From contig NZ_NJIH01000022.1 of NCBI RefSeq assembly GCF_002209565.1, positions 1 through 35,220 on the forward strand: a stretch of DNA of 35,220 nucleotides, read 5' to 3'. A program made the translations under genes and the position numbers. The notes below the pieces were generated by a model. It did not search any database. It had not been told where the DNA came from and saw only the letters and a program-made list of their open reading frames with translations. Every line of letters begins with the position of its first letter. Within the stretch, counting starts at the first letter, position 1. Source of the stretch: Candidimonas nitroreducens. GTDB taxonomy: Bacteria; Pseudomonadota; Gammaproteobacteria; Burkholderiales; Burkholderiaceae_B. Shown here piece after piece: positions 1 through 7,818 of this stretch.

Positions 1-1922
1 GCCTGGTGATAGCCATTGAGCTCCAGCGTCCCGTATTGCGTCTCGATGTGCTGCGCCGTACCGCCCAGCGCCTCGATCTCCGCCCGGCTCAGCACCTTCG
101 TCTGCGTCACTCCGTCTACGTCCTGGTACGACAGCGTAATCGCCCCGCTCTCGCTCAGTCCGTCCAGCGCCTTCACCGTGAAGCTGGCGTTGACCTGGGT
201 GTCTGCCCCGTTCGTCGCAGAACCCTCGGCCAGGCCACTCTCGAACACTACCTGATCAGTGGTCACCCCATCGGGCGTGGTAGCGGCATCATCCACCGGA
301 ACCGCCACCGTCACGCCATCGTCGGCGCCATTGATGGTAATCGTCAGCGTCGCCGTGCTCGAGTCCCCATCGCCGTCGGTGATCGTGTACGTATAGGTAT
401 CGGTCAGCGACTCCGTCGTCAACAGCCCCTGCACGGCCAGGTTGTTGTTGTCCAGCGCGTAGGTATAGCTGCCGTCCGGGTGGATCTCCAGTGTGCCGTA
501 CTGGCCATCAATCGTCAGCACGCCTCCGGCCTCAGTGGCCTCGTTGGCCTCGACATTCTCGCTGGCAATACCCGTCACCGTCGCGCCGTCGGCACCCTGC
601 GTATCGGCCACATCATCCGGCCCAGGCGTGGCTCCGCTGCTCGCATCCTCCAGCACATTGCCACTGACCGTACTGCTGTCCTCGGCTATCGTCGCCCCGT
701 CATCCTTCGCCTGGGGCGCATCATCGACGATCTTGATCGCGATGCTGCTGCCGTCGGTACTGCCGTCGCGATCGGTGGCCGTCACACCAATCGTGTCCGA
801 GGCATCTGCCCCCACCACCTCTGGCGCCTTCGTCAGCACATAGCTGTAGTCGATCGTCAGCGTGCCGTCTGCCGCCTGGTGATAGCCATTGAGCTCCAGC
901 GTCCCGTATTGCGTCTCGATGTGCTGCGCCGTACCGCCCAGCGCCTCGATCTCCGCCCGGCTCAGCACCTTCGTCTGCGTCACTCCGTCTACATCCTGGT
1001 ACGACAGCGTGATCGCTCCGCTCTCGCTCAGTCCGTCCAGCGCCTTCACCGTGAAGCTGGCGTTGACCTGGGTGTCTGCCTCGTTCGTCGCAGAACCCTC
1101 GGTCAGGCCACTCTCGAACACTACCTGATCAGTGGTCACCCCATCGGGCGTGGTAGCGGCATCGTCCACTGGAACCGCCACCGTCACACCATCGTCCGTG
1201 CCGTTGATGGTGACCGTCAGCGTCGCCGTGCTCGAGTCCCCATCACCGTCGGTGATCGTGTACGTATAGGTATCGGTCAGCGACTCCGTCGTCAACAGCC
1301 CCTGCACGGCCAGGTTGTTGTTGTCCAGCGCGTAGGTATAGCTGCCGTCCGGGTGGATCTCCAGTGTGCCGTACTGGCCATCAATCGTCAGCACGCCGCT
1401 GCCGTCATCGCTCGGCGTATTGCCCGGAACCTTGTCGCTGGCAATATCCGTCACCGTCGCGCCGTCGGCACCCTGCGTATCGGCCACATCATCCGGCCCA
1501 GGCGTGGCTCCGCTGCTCGCATCCTCCAGCACATTGCCACTGACCGTACTGCTGTCCTCGGCTATCGTCGCCCCGTCATCCTTCGCCTGGGGCGCATCAT
1601 CGACGATCTTGATCGCGATGCTGCTGCCGTCGGTACTGCCGTCGCGATCGGTGGCCGTCACTCCAATCGTGTCCGAGGCATCTGCCCCCACCACCTCCGG
1701 CGCCTTCGTCAGCACATAGCTGTAGTCGATCGTCAGCGTGCCATCTGCCGCCTGGTGATAGCCATTGAGCTCCAGCGTCCCGTATTGCGTCTCGATGTGC
1801 TGCGCCGTACCGCCCAGCGCCTCGATCTCCGCCCGGCTCAGCACCTTCGTCTGCGTCACTCCGTCTACATCCTGGTACGACAGCGTGATCGCCCCGCTCT
1901 CGCTCAGTCCGTCCAGCGCCTT
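1..1922 (-). pseudogene. Out-of-frame continuation of the giant VCBS-repeat adhesin (partial, runs off window)
   Basis: Read on the minus strand this stretch is continuously open and encodes classic type I-secretion repeat sequence (AKDDGATIAEDS, DGSYTYALDNNN, DTYTYTITDGDGDSSTATLT). It continues the product of the gene that starts at 3493 but lies in a different frame: the upstream part ends at a stop at 1904, while this part is readable from AAG at 1922-1920 leftward to base 1. It has no start codon or ribosome site of its own, so as sequenced it would not be translated. The join fuses the ATIAEDS motif directly to KALDGLSE; in the intact repeat these are about 170 residues apart. Either the gene is truly broken or the repeat was mis-assembled; the coding quality on both sides favours a recent event or an artefact. 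The C-terminal secretion signal lies outside the window. Confidence 0.8.
1..1922. repeat. Tandem ~875-bp coding repeats of the adhesin (two full units plus a partial)
   Basis: The string gcctggtgatagccattgag occurs at 1, 874 and 1750, giving periods of 873 and 876 bp (291 and 292 codons). Units 1 and 2 are almost identical at the nucleotide level, including third positions, except for a patch near 522-545 versus 1395-1421. There the encoded residues change from SENVEANEATEAGG to SDKVPGNTPSDDGSG, which accounts for the 3-bp length difference. The third unit is cut off at 1922 by the frame-breaking junction. Such identity implies recent amplification or gene conversion and makes the region hard to assemble. 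Confidence 0.93.
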
Positions 1923-3493
1923 CTGCTGTCCTCGGCTATCGTCGCCCCGTCATCCTTCGCCTCAGGCACATCATCGACGATGCGTACGCCCAGCGTATCG
2001 CTCGTCGTGTCGCCGTCCATGTCGGTCAGCGTAACGCCGAACTGCTCGTAGATATCATCCACGCCCGCAGCACCATGCGTCTGGGCGCCGTTAAGCGTAT
2101 AGGTATAGCTCAGCTCGCCGGTAGCAGCGTCATAGCCTGTGATGTCGAGCGTGCTGCCGTTGCCGGTGATGATCGTCTGCGCGCTGAAGACATTATCGGT
2201 CACCAGCGCATAGTCCGTGCCATCGACAATGATGCTCAGATCATGAATCCCGTCCTGCGCATCGACCGTAAAGCTGCCGCTGGCCGTAGTTCCCGTGCCA
2301 CCCGCATCACTGCCGCCCGCAAGCGAGCTCTCGTACACCACGATATCGCTACCGTTCGCACCCCCGGCGTCATCCGTCAAATTGGTCAGATGAACCGGGT
2401 CGTCGACCGGATTGGCCGTAATATTCAGGTTGGCAGCGTCCGTACCGCCCTGACCGTCAGTAATCGTATAGCTGACCGTGGGCACATCCCCGTTCCAGCC
2501 GGGCTCCGGCGTAAAGGTATAGCTGCCGTCCGAATTGATGGTCAGTTCGCCCACCCCCGTGATCTCGGCCGTTTCGCCCGGCTTGAAGGTTTCGGGCGTG
2601 CCGTCGCCATCGGTGTCGACGCGGAATTCGGTTACCGTCAACGGGTCGCCGTCGGGGTCATGATCGTTGGCCAGCACGTTACCGGTGACGGGCGTGTCTT
2701 CGTCGGTTACGACTAGGTCGTCTGTCGCGACCGGGGGATCCTGCACCGGGTCGACCGTGATGTCCAGCGTGGCGTGGTCGGTACCGCCGTTGCCGTCGGT
2801 GACCGTGTAGTCGACCGGGGGCACCTTGCCGTTCCAATTGGGTTCGGGGGTGAAGGTGTAGCTGCCGTCGGGGTTGACCGTCAGTTCGCCCACGCCCTGG
2901 ATCTTGGCCGTGTCGCCGGCATTGAAAACATCCGGCTTGCCGTCGCCATTGACGTCCACGCTGAATTGCGTAACGCGCAAGGGATCGCCATCGGGGTCGT
3001 TGTCATTGAGCAGCACGTTACCGCTGATGCGGGAGTCTTCGCTGCCGTGCACGCTATCGTGCCCAGCAGCCGGAGGATGGTTGCCGCCACCGCCGCCACC
3101 GCCACCGCCCGCTGCCAACGCAACGCCGCCCAAACCGAGCAGTCCCAGCCCCGCCCACATCCATGGCGGAACCGCAGCCGAATCTTCTTCTATCTCAGTG
3201 AAATGGAACCCTTCCCATTCGGAAGGATACTGGCCCCACCACAGAACCCCGGCGTTGTCCTCGAGCACCAGGTCGCTGCGATGCCCTTCGGCATCCTTGG
3301 CAAAAAAACCTTCGACAACCACCACTTGGCCCTTGAGCAGAATCATCTTCAGATTCGCCCCGTCGCGTTCGAATGTACGCACGTCCTCGGGAGCGATTTT
3401 CAGCTGCACAATGGACGGAGTGGAAATCTTGAAATCGCTCGTATCAACGCTTTCGGTGCCGCCGCCAACTTTGCTCAGGATATTCGCCAACAT
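1904..3493 (-). CDS. BapA/LapA-type giant adhesin, N-terminal part (529 aa before a premature stop)
   Basis: Surface adhesin, expected to be exported by a type I system and to act in biofilm or attachment. Residues 1-105 resemble the BapA prefix domain. A hydrophobic stretch (about 109-128) is followed by nine glycines (129-137) and a PAAG tetrapeptide (141-144). Two cadherin/VCBS-like repeats follow (motifs SEDSRISGNVLLNDNDPDGD and DEDTPVTGNVLANDHDPDGD), then a T1SS-143-like repeat ending in AKDDGATIAED. The ATG at 3493 is preferred because AAGGGG lies 8 nt upstream; an upstream TTG at 3562 in the same frame has no better support. The last residues (RRRWTD) are out-of-frame and end at 1904. 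Repeat-family identity is clear. The adhesin role is family knowledge, and regulation by the neighbouring kinase is only inference. The usual length of such proteins is thousands of residues. Confidence 0.88.
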   Translation of the reverse strand: MLANILSKVGGGTESVDTSDFKISTPSIVQLKIAPEDVRTFERDGANLKMILLKGQVVVVEGFFAKDAEGHRSDLVLEDNAGVLWWGQYPSEWEGFHFTEIEEDSAAVPPWMWAGLGLLGLGGVALAAGGGGGGGGGNHPPAAGHDSVHGSEDSRISGNVLLNDNDPDGDPLRVTQFSVDVNGDGKPDVFNAGDTAKIQGVGELTVNPDGSYTFTPEPNWNGKVPPVDYTVTDGNGGTDHATLDITVDPVQDPPVATDDLVVTDEDTPVTGNVLANDHDPDGDPLTVTEFRVDTDGDGTPETFKPGETAEITGVGELTINSDGSYTFTPEPGWNGDVPTVSYTITDGQGGTDAANLNITANPVDDPVHLTNLTDDAGGANGSDIVVYESSLAGGSDAGGTGTTASGSFTVDAQDGIHDLSIIVDGTDYALVTDNVFSAQTIITGNGSTLDITGYDAATGELSYTYTLNGAQTHGAAGVDDIYEQFGVTLTDMDGDTTSDTLGVRIVDDVPEAKDDGATIAEDSRRRWTD

Positions 3494-4042
3494 TAAGGAA
3501 ACCCCTTTTACTTCTTCTTGATTGAAACGCTCGTCCCACCACTGCCTTACGAGCGGCGCCAAAAACTGCCCTTACGCCGCTGCTAGGCCAGGTCTTGAAT
3601 TGAAAAACCGCCCCCATCCGTAAGCCTTCCGTATGGAGAAAAGCCCAGACTAGGCACAGGCATACCCATGCCTGCTCGAGGCGGGCCTACGCACGTGCAC
3701 CGGGATTCACTAAGGGGGGATGGATTTCGTAAGCGTGTTGTAAAAACTGCGGCTGAATGTAGCATTCAGAAATGCAACACAGTTTTGCAAAAATGACGAT
3801 TTGTTTTGATAGAGCGCCGTTTCCCCTGACTTAATGCTTAATTAATGTCAATTTGCAGGAATCAACCATAGTATTCGGCATGGTGTTTTGCTAAAAACTC
3901 TGGACGGTGATAGACATCAGCAACATAGTTAATACAAATGAGACACTTGTGTAACTTTCCATTAACCACACTGACGTATACACATCGAATATCCATTGTG
4001 TCTACTTCAAGTGCCCGTACACTGAACTGACAAAACATAGCA
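3494..4042. promoter_or_regulatory. Intergenic region between divergent adhesin and kinase genes, AT-rich and rich in dyads
   Basis: This 549-bp region has no convincing gene. From about 3770 to 4030 it is clearly more AT-rich than its surroundings. Dyads seen: a quasi-palindrome at 3614-3636 (CCAT..ATGG), a perfect 7-bp stem with a 4-nt loop at 3657-3674 (CAGGCAT/ATGCCTG), a 7-bp stem with a 3-nt loop at 3753-3769 (CTGAATG/CATTCAG), and an imperfect inverted repeat at 3828-3850 that includes TTGACA on the minus strand. The first two would lie in the untranslated leader of the adhesin if its promoter is in the AT-rich part. I could not match the leader to a known riboswitch. The TTGACA has no good -10 partner at normal spacing, so the start sites are not assigned. 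Confidence 0.5.
3862..4038 (-). CDS. Possible 58-aa hypothetical protein in the AT-rich intergenic region
   Basis: An open frame from ATG at 4038 to TGA at 3862 encodes a Cys- and Tyr-containing peptide (contains MDIRCVYVSVVNGKLHKC and ends KHHAEYYG). Its base and codon use is much more AT-rich than any neighbour, so if real it would be foreign or decaying. GGAAGG about 8-13 nt upstream is a possible ribosome site but lies inside the start region of the divergent kinase gene. I recognise no family. The frame may be chance; confidence is low. Confidence 0.2.
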   Translation of the reverse strand: MFCQFSVRALEVDTMDIRCVYVSVVNGKLHKCLICINYVADVYHRPEFLAKHHAEYYG

Positions 4043-6586
4043 ATGCCCTTCCGACCCATGCCCACCCCAACACCCAGCCTGGCCGCGCGTACGCCGGGCT
4101 GGACGGTGCGGCGCTGGTGCCGGCGGGTCATGTATCGGCCGCTATGGCTTTGCCTGTTGCTGCTGTATGGCGCGCTGGCTTATGGGCAGACGGCTGCCAT
4201 AGAGCCGGGCGGCCACTGGCCGCTGCAGGTCTGGCGCGATACCGGCCTGCTGCGCGACGATTCGGGCTCCATGGATCTGCAGCAGGTGGCTGCGCTGCCG
4301 GCCGGCGCCCAGCGGGGTTTTCGGCGCATCGGCACGGAAAAGCTCAAATCCCTCGACATGAAAACGGCATGGTGGCTGCAGCTGAAGCTGGCCAACCACG
4401 ACACTCGGGCGTTGAAGCTGCGCCTGGCGCTCAGCCCCTACGATTTCCGCGAGATAGACATTTATTTGCAAAAGCCCGGCAGCGCCTGGCAACATCTGCA
4501 TGGCGGGCTGACCTCCCCGCTGGCGCACAGATCGAGCCGCTCGCGCCTGCCCACGGCCGCATTCGCGCTGGAACCCGGGGAAAGTATCCGTATATTGGCG
4601 CGCATCGTCACCACCCAGCCCCATCTGATCAAGCCAGTGCTGTACACCAACGACGGCTTCATCGCGCACGAAGTGCACATGCGCGGCTGGGACAGCCTGC
4701 TGTTCGGCGGGCTGCTGGCGCTGGGCTGGATCGCGCTGATGATCGCCCTGTTCTCGCGCAACGGCGCGTTCCTGTTGCTGAGTGCCGAGGCGCTGCTGGT
4801 GGCCGGCTACGAGGCGGTGCGGCGCGGCTACGGCCACTTGTATTTATGGCCCGACAGCACGGAATGGAGCTACCGCAGCCTGCACGTGCTGGGGCATTTG
4901 TCGCTGGCGGTATTCCTGCTGTTCATCTTCGAAGTGGCGCGCCAGGAAAAGGTGCGGCTGCCGGGGCGCCGCTGGCTCACCGGCTTTACGGCTTTCGAGC
5001 TGGGCATGGCCCTGGCTTCGTGGCTGGGCGACACGTTTCTGGTGCGGCGCATAGCGGCCTTCTCGACCCCCCTGTTCGCCGTGGGCCTGTTGCTGCTGGT
5101 GGCGGCCCTGGCGCGCCAGCGGGTGCCGACACGCAGGCTGATGCTGCTGATCACGGCCTACGTGGCCCTGCACATGACGCTCAGCGCCCTGGAGCCCTGG
5201 GGACTGCTGCCCGATTTCGTGTACCAGGGCACGCTGGGCGGACTGGGCGTCAACCCTCTGGCCGTGCTGTTCGGCTTTTATCTGAGCCTGGCTCTGCTGG
5301 CTGCCTGGATCACGCTTTTGGGCAAGCAGCGCAACAGCGCCACCGAGGCTCTGGCGCAGTGGCAGGCTCAGGAAAACCAGCGCCTCAGTGCTGAGGTCGC
5401 TACCCAGACGCAGGCGCTGAACAAGGCACTGGAATACGCCAACGACAAGAATCGCCAGAAAACCGAAATTCTCAGCTACATCGGACACGATCTGCGCGCG
5501 CCCCTGGCCACCATCGTCGGCTATGCGCGGCTGCTGGTTCACAGCCCTGCCTCCGAACGAGCCGCGCAGCTGCGCGCCATCGAGCGCAATGTCGATTATC
5601 AGCTGGATCTGATCGACGAGCTGCTGAATTACGCCCGGGCGGAACTCAAGCCTCTGCATCTGGTCAGCGCGCCGGTCGAGATGGCCGGCCTGCTGGAAGA
5701 CGTGGTCAGGCAAGGCCATGCGCTCAGCCAAGGCCAGCACAACCGCTTCCAGGCCGATCTCCCCGGCATTCTGCCGCACACGGTATTGCTGGACGCGCGG
5801 CGGCTGCGCCAGGTACTGCTGAACCTGCTGTCGAACGCGGCCAAGTTCACCCGCCGCGGCCTTATCACGCTGCGGGTACGCGCAGTTCGAGCCGACACTG
5901 CCAGCCCGGTGTGGACGCTGGACTTCGAGGTCAGCGACACGGGCATAGGCATAGACCCGGGCAGGCAGGACTCGATATTCAAGGCCTTCGAGCAAGGGCC
6001 GACGCGCCCTGAAGGCGTGGGCCTGGGCTTGTTCATCGCGCGCAGCATCATCCGCACGATGGGCGGCGAATTATATGTGCAAAGTGCGCCGGATCAGGGC
6101 AGCACGTTCCGCTTCGAGCTGAAACTGATGGCGGCCGACGACCACATCCTGCACTGGGCACCGCCGGATCTTTCCACCCAGGCCCTCGCGCAAACAGTGC
6201 CGGCCCTGCCCAGCGAAGCCCCGCCGCCGCACGACCGGCTGGAACTGGCGGTGCTGGCGCGCGACGGCCAGCTTAGCGACATCGAGTACTGGCTGGCGCG
6301 CATGTCGTTTGCCTATCCACACTGCACCGAGTTCTTCACCGAGATACGCGGCGCGCTGCAGGCTCTTGACCTGGAACGCATAGAAAGTCTAGCGCTGGCT
6401 CAGCCCGCGCCGGCCGATGCGGCCAGGACGTCCACGGCAGCGGCGGCCACCGCGGAAGCGCCTGCCTCCAAAGCGGCCGATGGCGGCGCATCTTTCGCTG
6501 GCACGCCTGCCGCGAATGCGTCCGCCGCCGATGCTTCGGCAGCCAAGCCCTCCGCAGCCGCAGCATCCACCGCTGGAACCCAATAA
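4043..6586 (+). CDS. 7TMR-DISM sensor histidine kinase
   Basis: Membrane sensor kinase, 847 aa as called. A signal peptide-like segment (MYRPLWLCLLLLYGALAYGQ) begins at residue 30. It is followed by a periplasmic 7TMR-DISM extracellular type 2 domain (about 55-200), seven membrane segments (about 215-425), and a coiled-coil linker (about 435-470). The HisKA domain has the phospho-acceptor His482 in SYIGHDLRAPLA, and the ATPase domain carries NLLSNAAKFT, DTGIGI and GVGLGLFIARS. The tail after about residue 770 is Ala/Ser/Thr low-complexity and overlaps the convergent siroheme gene by 187 bp. Residues 1-29 (MPFRPMPTPTP...) are unusual before a signal peptide, so the ATG at 4130 may be the true start; neither has a strong ribosome site. 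No response regulator is adjacent. Divergent position suggests, but does not show, control of the adhesin. Confidence 0.9.
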   Translation: MPFRPMPTPTPSLAARTPGWTVRRWCRRVMYRPLWLCLLLLYGALAYGQTAAIEPGGHWPLQVWRDTGLLRDDSGSMDLQQVAALPAGAQRGFRRIGTEKLKSLDMKTAWWLQLKLANHDTRALKLRLALSPYDFREIDIYLQKPGSAWQHLHGGLTSPLAHRSSRSRLPTAAFALEPGESIRILARIVTTQPHLIKPVLYTNDGFIAHEVHMRGWDSLLFGGLLALGWIALMIALFSRNGAFLLLSAEALLVAGYEAVRRGYGHLYLWPDSTEWSYRSLHVLGHLSLAVFLLFIFEVARQEKVRLPGRRWLTGFTAFELGMALASWLGDTFLVRRIAAFSTPLFAVGLLLLVAALARQRVPTRRLMLLITAYVALHMTLSALEPWGLLPDFVYQGTLGGLGVNPLAVLFGFYLSLALLAAWITLLGKQRNSATEALAQWQAQENQRLSAEVATQTQALNKALEYANDKNRQKTEILSYIGHDLRAPLATIVGYARLLVHSPASERAAQLRAIERNVDYQLDLIDELLNYARAELKPLHLVSAPVEMAGLLEDVVRQGHALSQGQHNRFQADLPGILPHTVLLDARRLRQVLLNLLSNAAKFTRRGLITLRVRAVRADTASPVWTLDFEVSDTGIGIDPGRQDSIFKAFEQGPTRPEGVGLGLFIARSIIRTMGGELYVQSAPDQGSTFRFELKLMAADDHILHWAPPDLSTQALAQTVPALPSEAPPPHDRLELAVLARDGQLSDIEYWLARMSFAYPHCTEFFTEIRGALQALDLERIESLALAQPAPADAARTSTAAAATAEAPASKAADGGASFAGTPAANASAADASAAKPSAAAASTAGTQ

Positions 6587-7539
6587 CAGCTATAGCCTTG
6601 GGCGCTGAAGCCATGCAGCAGGCTGCGGGCTGCTTGCAGGCGGCGGCGGAACAGGCAGACCAGGCGCGCGCCCGCCCTCACCTGCGCCAGGCCCTGGCCC
6701 AATATGGGCTGCGACTCGGGCGCGTGCAGATCGGGCACGGCAAAGCGCCCGGCATCGCGCCGCGCCATGTCCAGCAAGGACGGATCGGGCATGGGCTCGT
6801 GGACGATCAGGTCGGCCGAGGACAGCGCGCGCAGGCCTTTCAGCGTCAACAGTTCAGGGTCGCCATTGCCCGCGTCCAGAAAACATATAGTGCCCGGGCC
6901 ATGGGGCTGAGCCGCCCGCAGTGCCCGATCGAGACGGCGCCGCGCAGGTTCCAGTCCCTGCCCCGCCGCGGCGGCTGCGACGGGGCCGTCGAACATCCAT
7001 TCGTAGAATCGGCGCCGCTGCGCCACGTCCGCATAACGCGCGCGTATATGCGGCCGGTAGCGCCGCGCCAGCTCGGCCAGCAACGACAAGGAAGGATCCA
7101 GCAGTCCTTCCAGCCTTTCGCGCAGGCGGCGCGCCAGCACGGGCGCCGCGCCGCCGGATGAAATCGCCACCGTCAAAGGCGAGCGATCGACGATGGCAGG
7201 CACGTGGAAACTGGACAGTTCGGGGTCGTCCACGACATTGACCCACAGCCCGCGCACGCCCGCATCGTGCGCCACCCGCGCATTCACGGCGCGCATGCCG
7301 GTGGCCGCCACCACCAGGCACTGGCCGTCCAGCCAGGCCACACGATAGTCGCCCTGCAAGTGACACAGCGCGCCGTTCTCGGCCAGCTCGCGCAGCTGCG
7401 CGCAAAGCCGCGGCGCGCCGACGTGCACGCAGGCTCCCGCCTGCATCAGCAGGGCCGTCTTGCGCCAAGCCACGGCGCCGCCGCCGACCACCAGCACACT
7501 GCGGCCACGCACGTCGCTGAACATGGGAAACAAACGCAT
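6400..7539 (-). CDS. cysG: Siroheme synthase, precorrin-2 dehydrogenase/ferrochelatase half with decayed methyltransferase half
   Basis: CysG-like protein, 379 aa. The N-terminal ~205 residues are a good NAD-dependent precorrin-2 dehydrogenase/sirohydrochlorin ferrochelatase: VLVVGGGAVAWRK nucleotide-binding loop, NVVDDPELSSFHVPAIVDRSP (Asp of the catalytic region) and ISSGGAAPVLARRLRERLE. It makes siroheme for the nitrite reductase NirB encoded next door. The C-terminal half starts like a uroporphyrinogen-III methyltransferase, but its signature reads LDAGNGDPELLTLKG instead of GAGPGDxELLTLK. The fold stops after about 110 residues and gives way to an Ala-rich tail (from about residue 318), which is antisense to the kinase tail. 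The methylation step is presumably supplied by cobA at 13667. The start at 7539 has AAGGAG 6 nt upstream. The gene is divergent from nirB. Confidence 0.88.
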   Translation of the reverse strand: MRLFPMFSDVRGRSVLVVGGGAVAWRKTALLMQAGACVHVGAPRLCAQLRELAENGALCHLQGDYRVAWLDGQCLVVAATGMRAVNARVAHDAGVRGLWVNVVDDPELSSFHVPAIVDRSPLTVAISSGGAAPVLARRLRERLEGLLDPSLSLLAELARRYRPHIRARYADVAQRRRFYEWMFDGPVAAAAAGQGLEPARRRLDRALRAAQPHGPGTICFLDAGNGDPELLTLKGLRALSSADLIVHEPMPDPSLLDMARRDAGRFAVPDLHAPESQPILGQGLAQVRAGARLVCLFRRRLQAARSLLHGFSAQGYSCYWVPAVDAAAAEGLAAEASAADAFAAGVPAKDAPPSAALEAGASAVAAAAVDVLAASAGAG

Positions 7540-7634
7540 CTCTCGCTCCTTGCAGCGTCATCGACACCCATGACCAAGCAAAGTCCGTGCCGGCCGGCCT
7601 GCGCGCGGGCGCCGCATGCCTGGCCGCGGCGCAA

Positions 7635-7649
7635 GCACCGCGATGGTGC
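7635..7649. promoter_or_regulatory. NtrC-type binding site 1 upstream of nirB
   Basis: GCACC-N5-GGTGC is a perfect inverted repeat matching the NtrC consensus (GCAC(C/T)-N5-GGTGC). Its centre lies about 107 bp upstream of the transcription start predicted from the sigma-54 element at 7723-7737, a normal enhancer distance. Confidence 0.75.
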
Positions 7650-7664
7650 AGGCGGTATGGGCGC

Positions 7665-7679
7665 GCACCGCTGCTGTGC
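7665..7679. promoter_or_regulatory. NtrC-type binding site 2 upstream of nirB
   Basis: GCACC-N5-TGTGC is a one-mismatch version of the site at 7635-7649. The two centres are 30 bp apart, close to three helical turns, so dimers would sit on the same DNA face. This pairing is the usual design of NtrC enhancers. The match is visible; binding is inference. Confidence 0.62.
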
Positions 7680-7722
7680 AGGCCGCCGGGCCGGTTCCAC
7701 GGCATATGCCCGGCGCAACGCC

Positions 7723-7737
7723 TGGCACGCGTTTTGC
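7723..7737 (+). promoter_or_regulatory. Sigma-54 (RpoN) -24/-12 promoter of nirB
   Basis: TGGCACGCGTTTTGC matches the sigma-54 consensus TGGCACG-N4-TTGC. The GG at 7724-7725 and the GC at 7736-7737 have the obligatory 12-nt register. Transcription should start near 7749, leaving a leader of about 70 nt before the nirB ATG. Together with the two upstream NtrC-type sites it implies activation under nitrogen limitation. Confidence 0.85.
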
Positions 7738-7818
7738 TTGATACCCGTTACAGACGTATGCGGCACGGCGCGAAACGCGTGGCGGGCTGGATACGCTCAT
7801 GGATCCCGGAGCATTCAG

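Noticed and set aside
1-1922. CRISPR array or insertion sequences as the cause of the repeats
   Set aside because: The repeats are long, fully coding and without spacers or transposase; they are protein repeats.
6-2051. 681-codon plus-strand open frame, Arg/Leu/Val-rich
   Set aside because: It is the antisense shadow of the adhesin repeats; the minus strand encodes clear VCBS motifs and the plus product has no recognisable family.
3583-3765. 60-codon minus-strand frame upstream of the adhesin
   Set aside because: No ribosome site and it covers the dyads of the probable leader; no family resemblance.
3600-3800. c-di-GMP type I riboswitch before the adhesin
   Set aside because: The conserved GGGACGCAAAGCC core and CACGCACAGGGCAAACC strand are not present.
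7204-7818. Upstream extension of the nirB frame
   Set aside because: It runs antisense through cysG and across the sigma-54 promoter; homology begins only at 7819.
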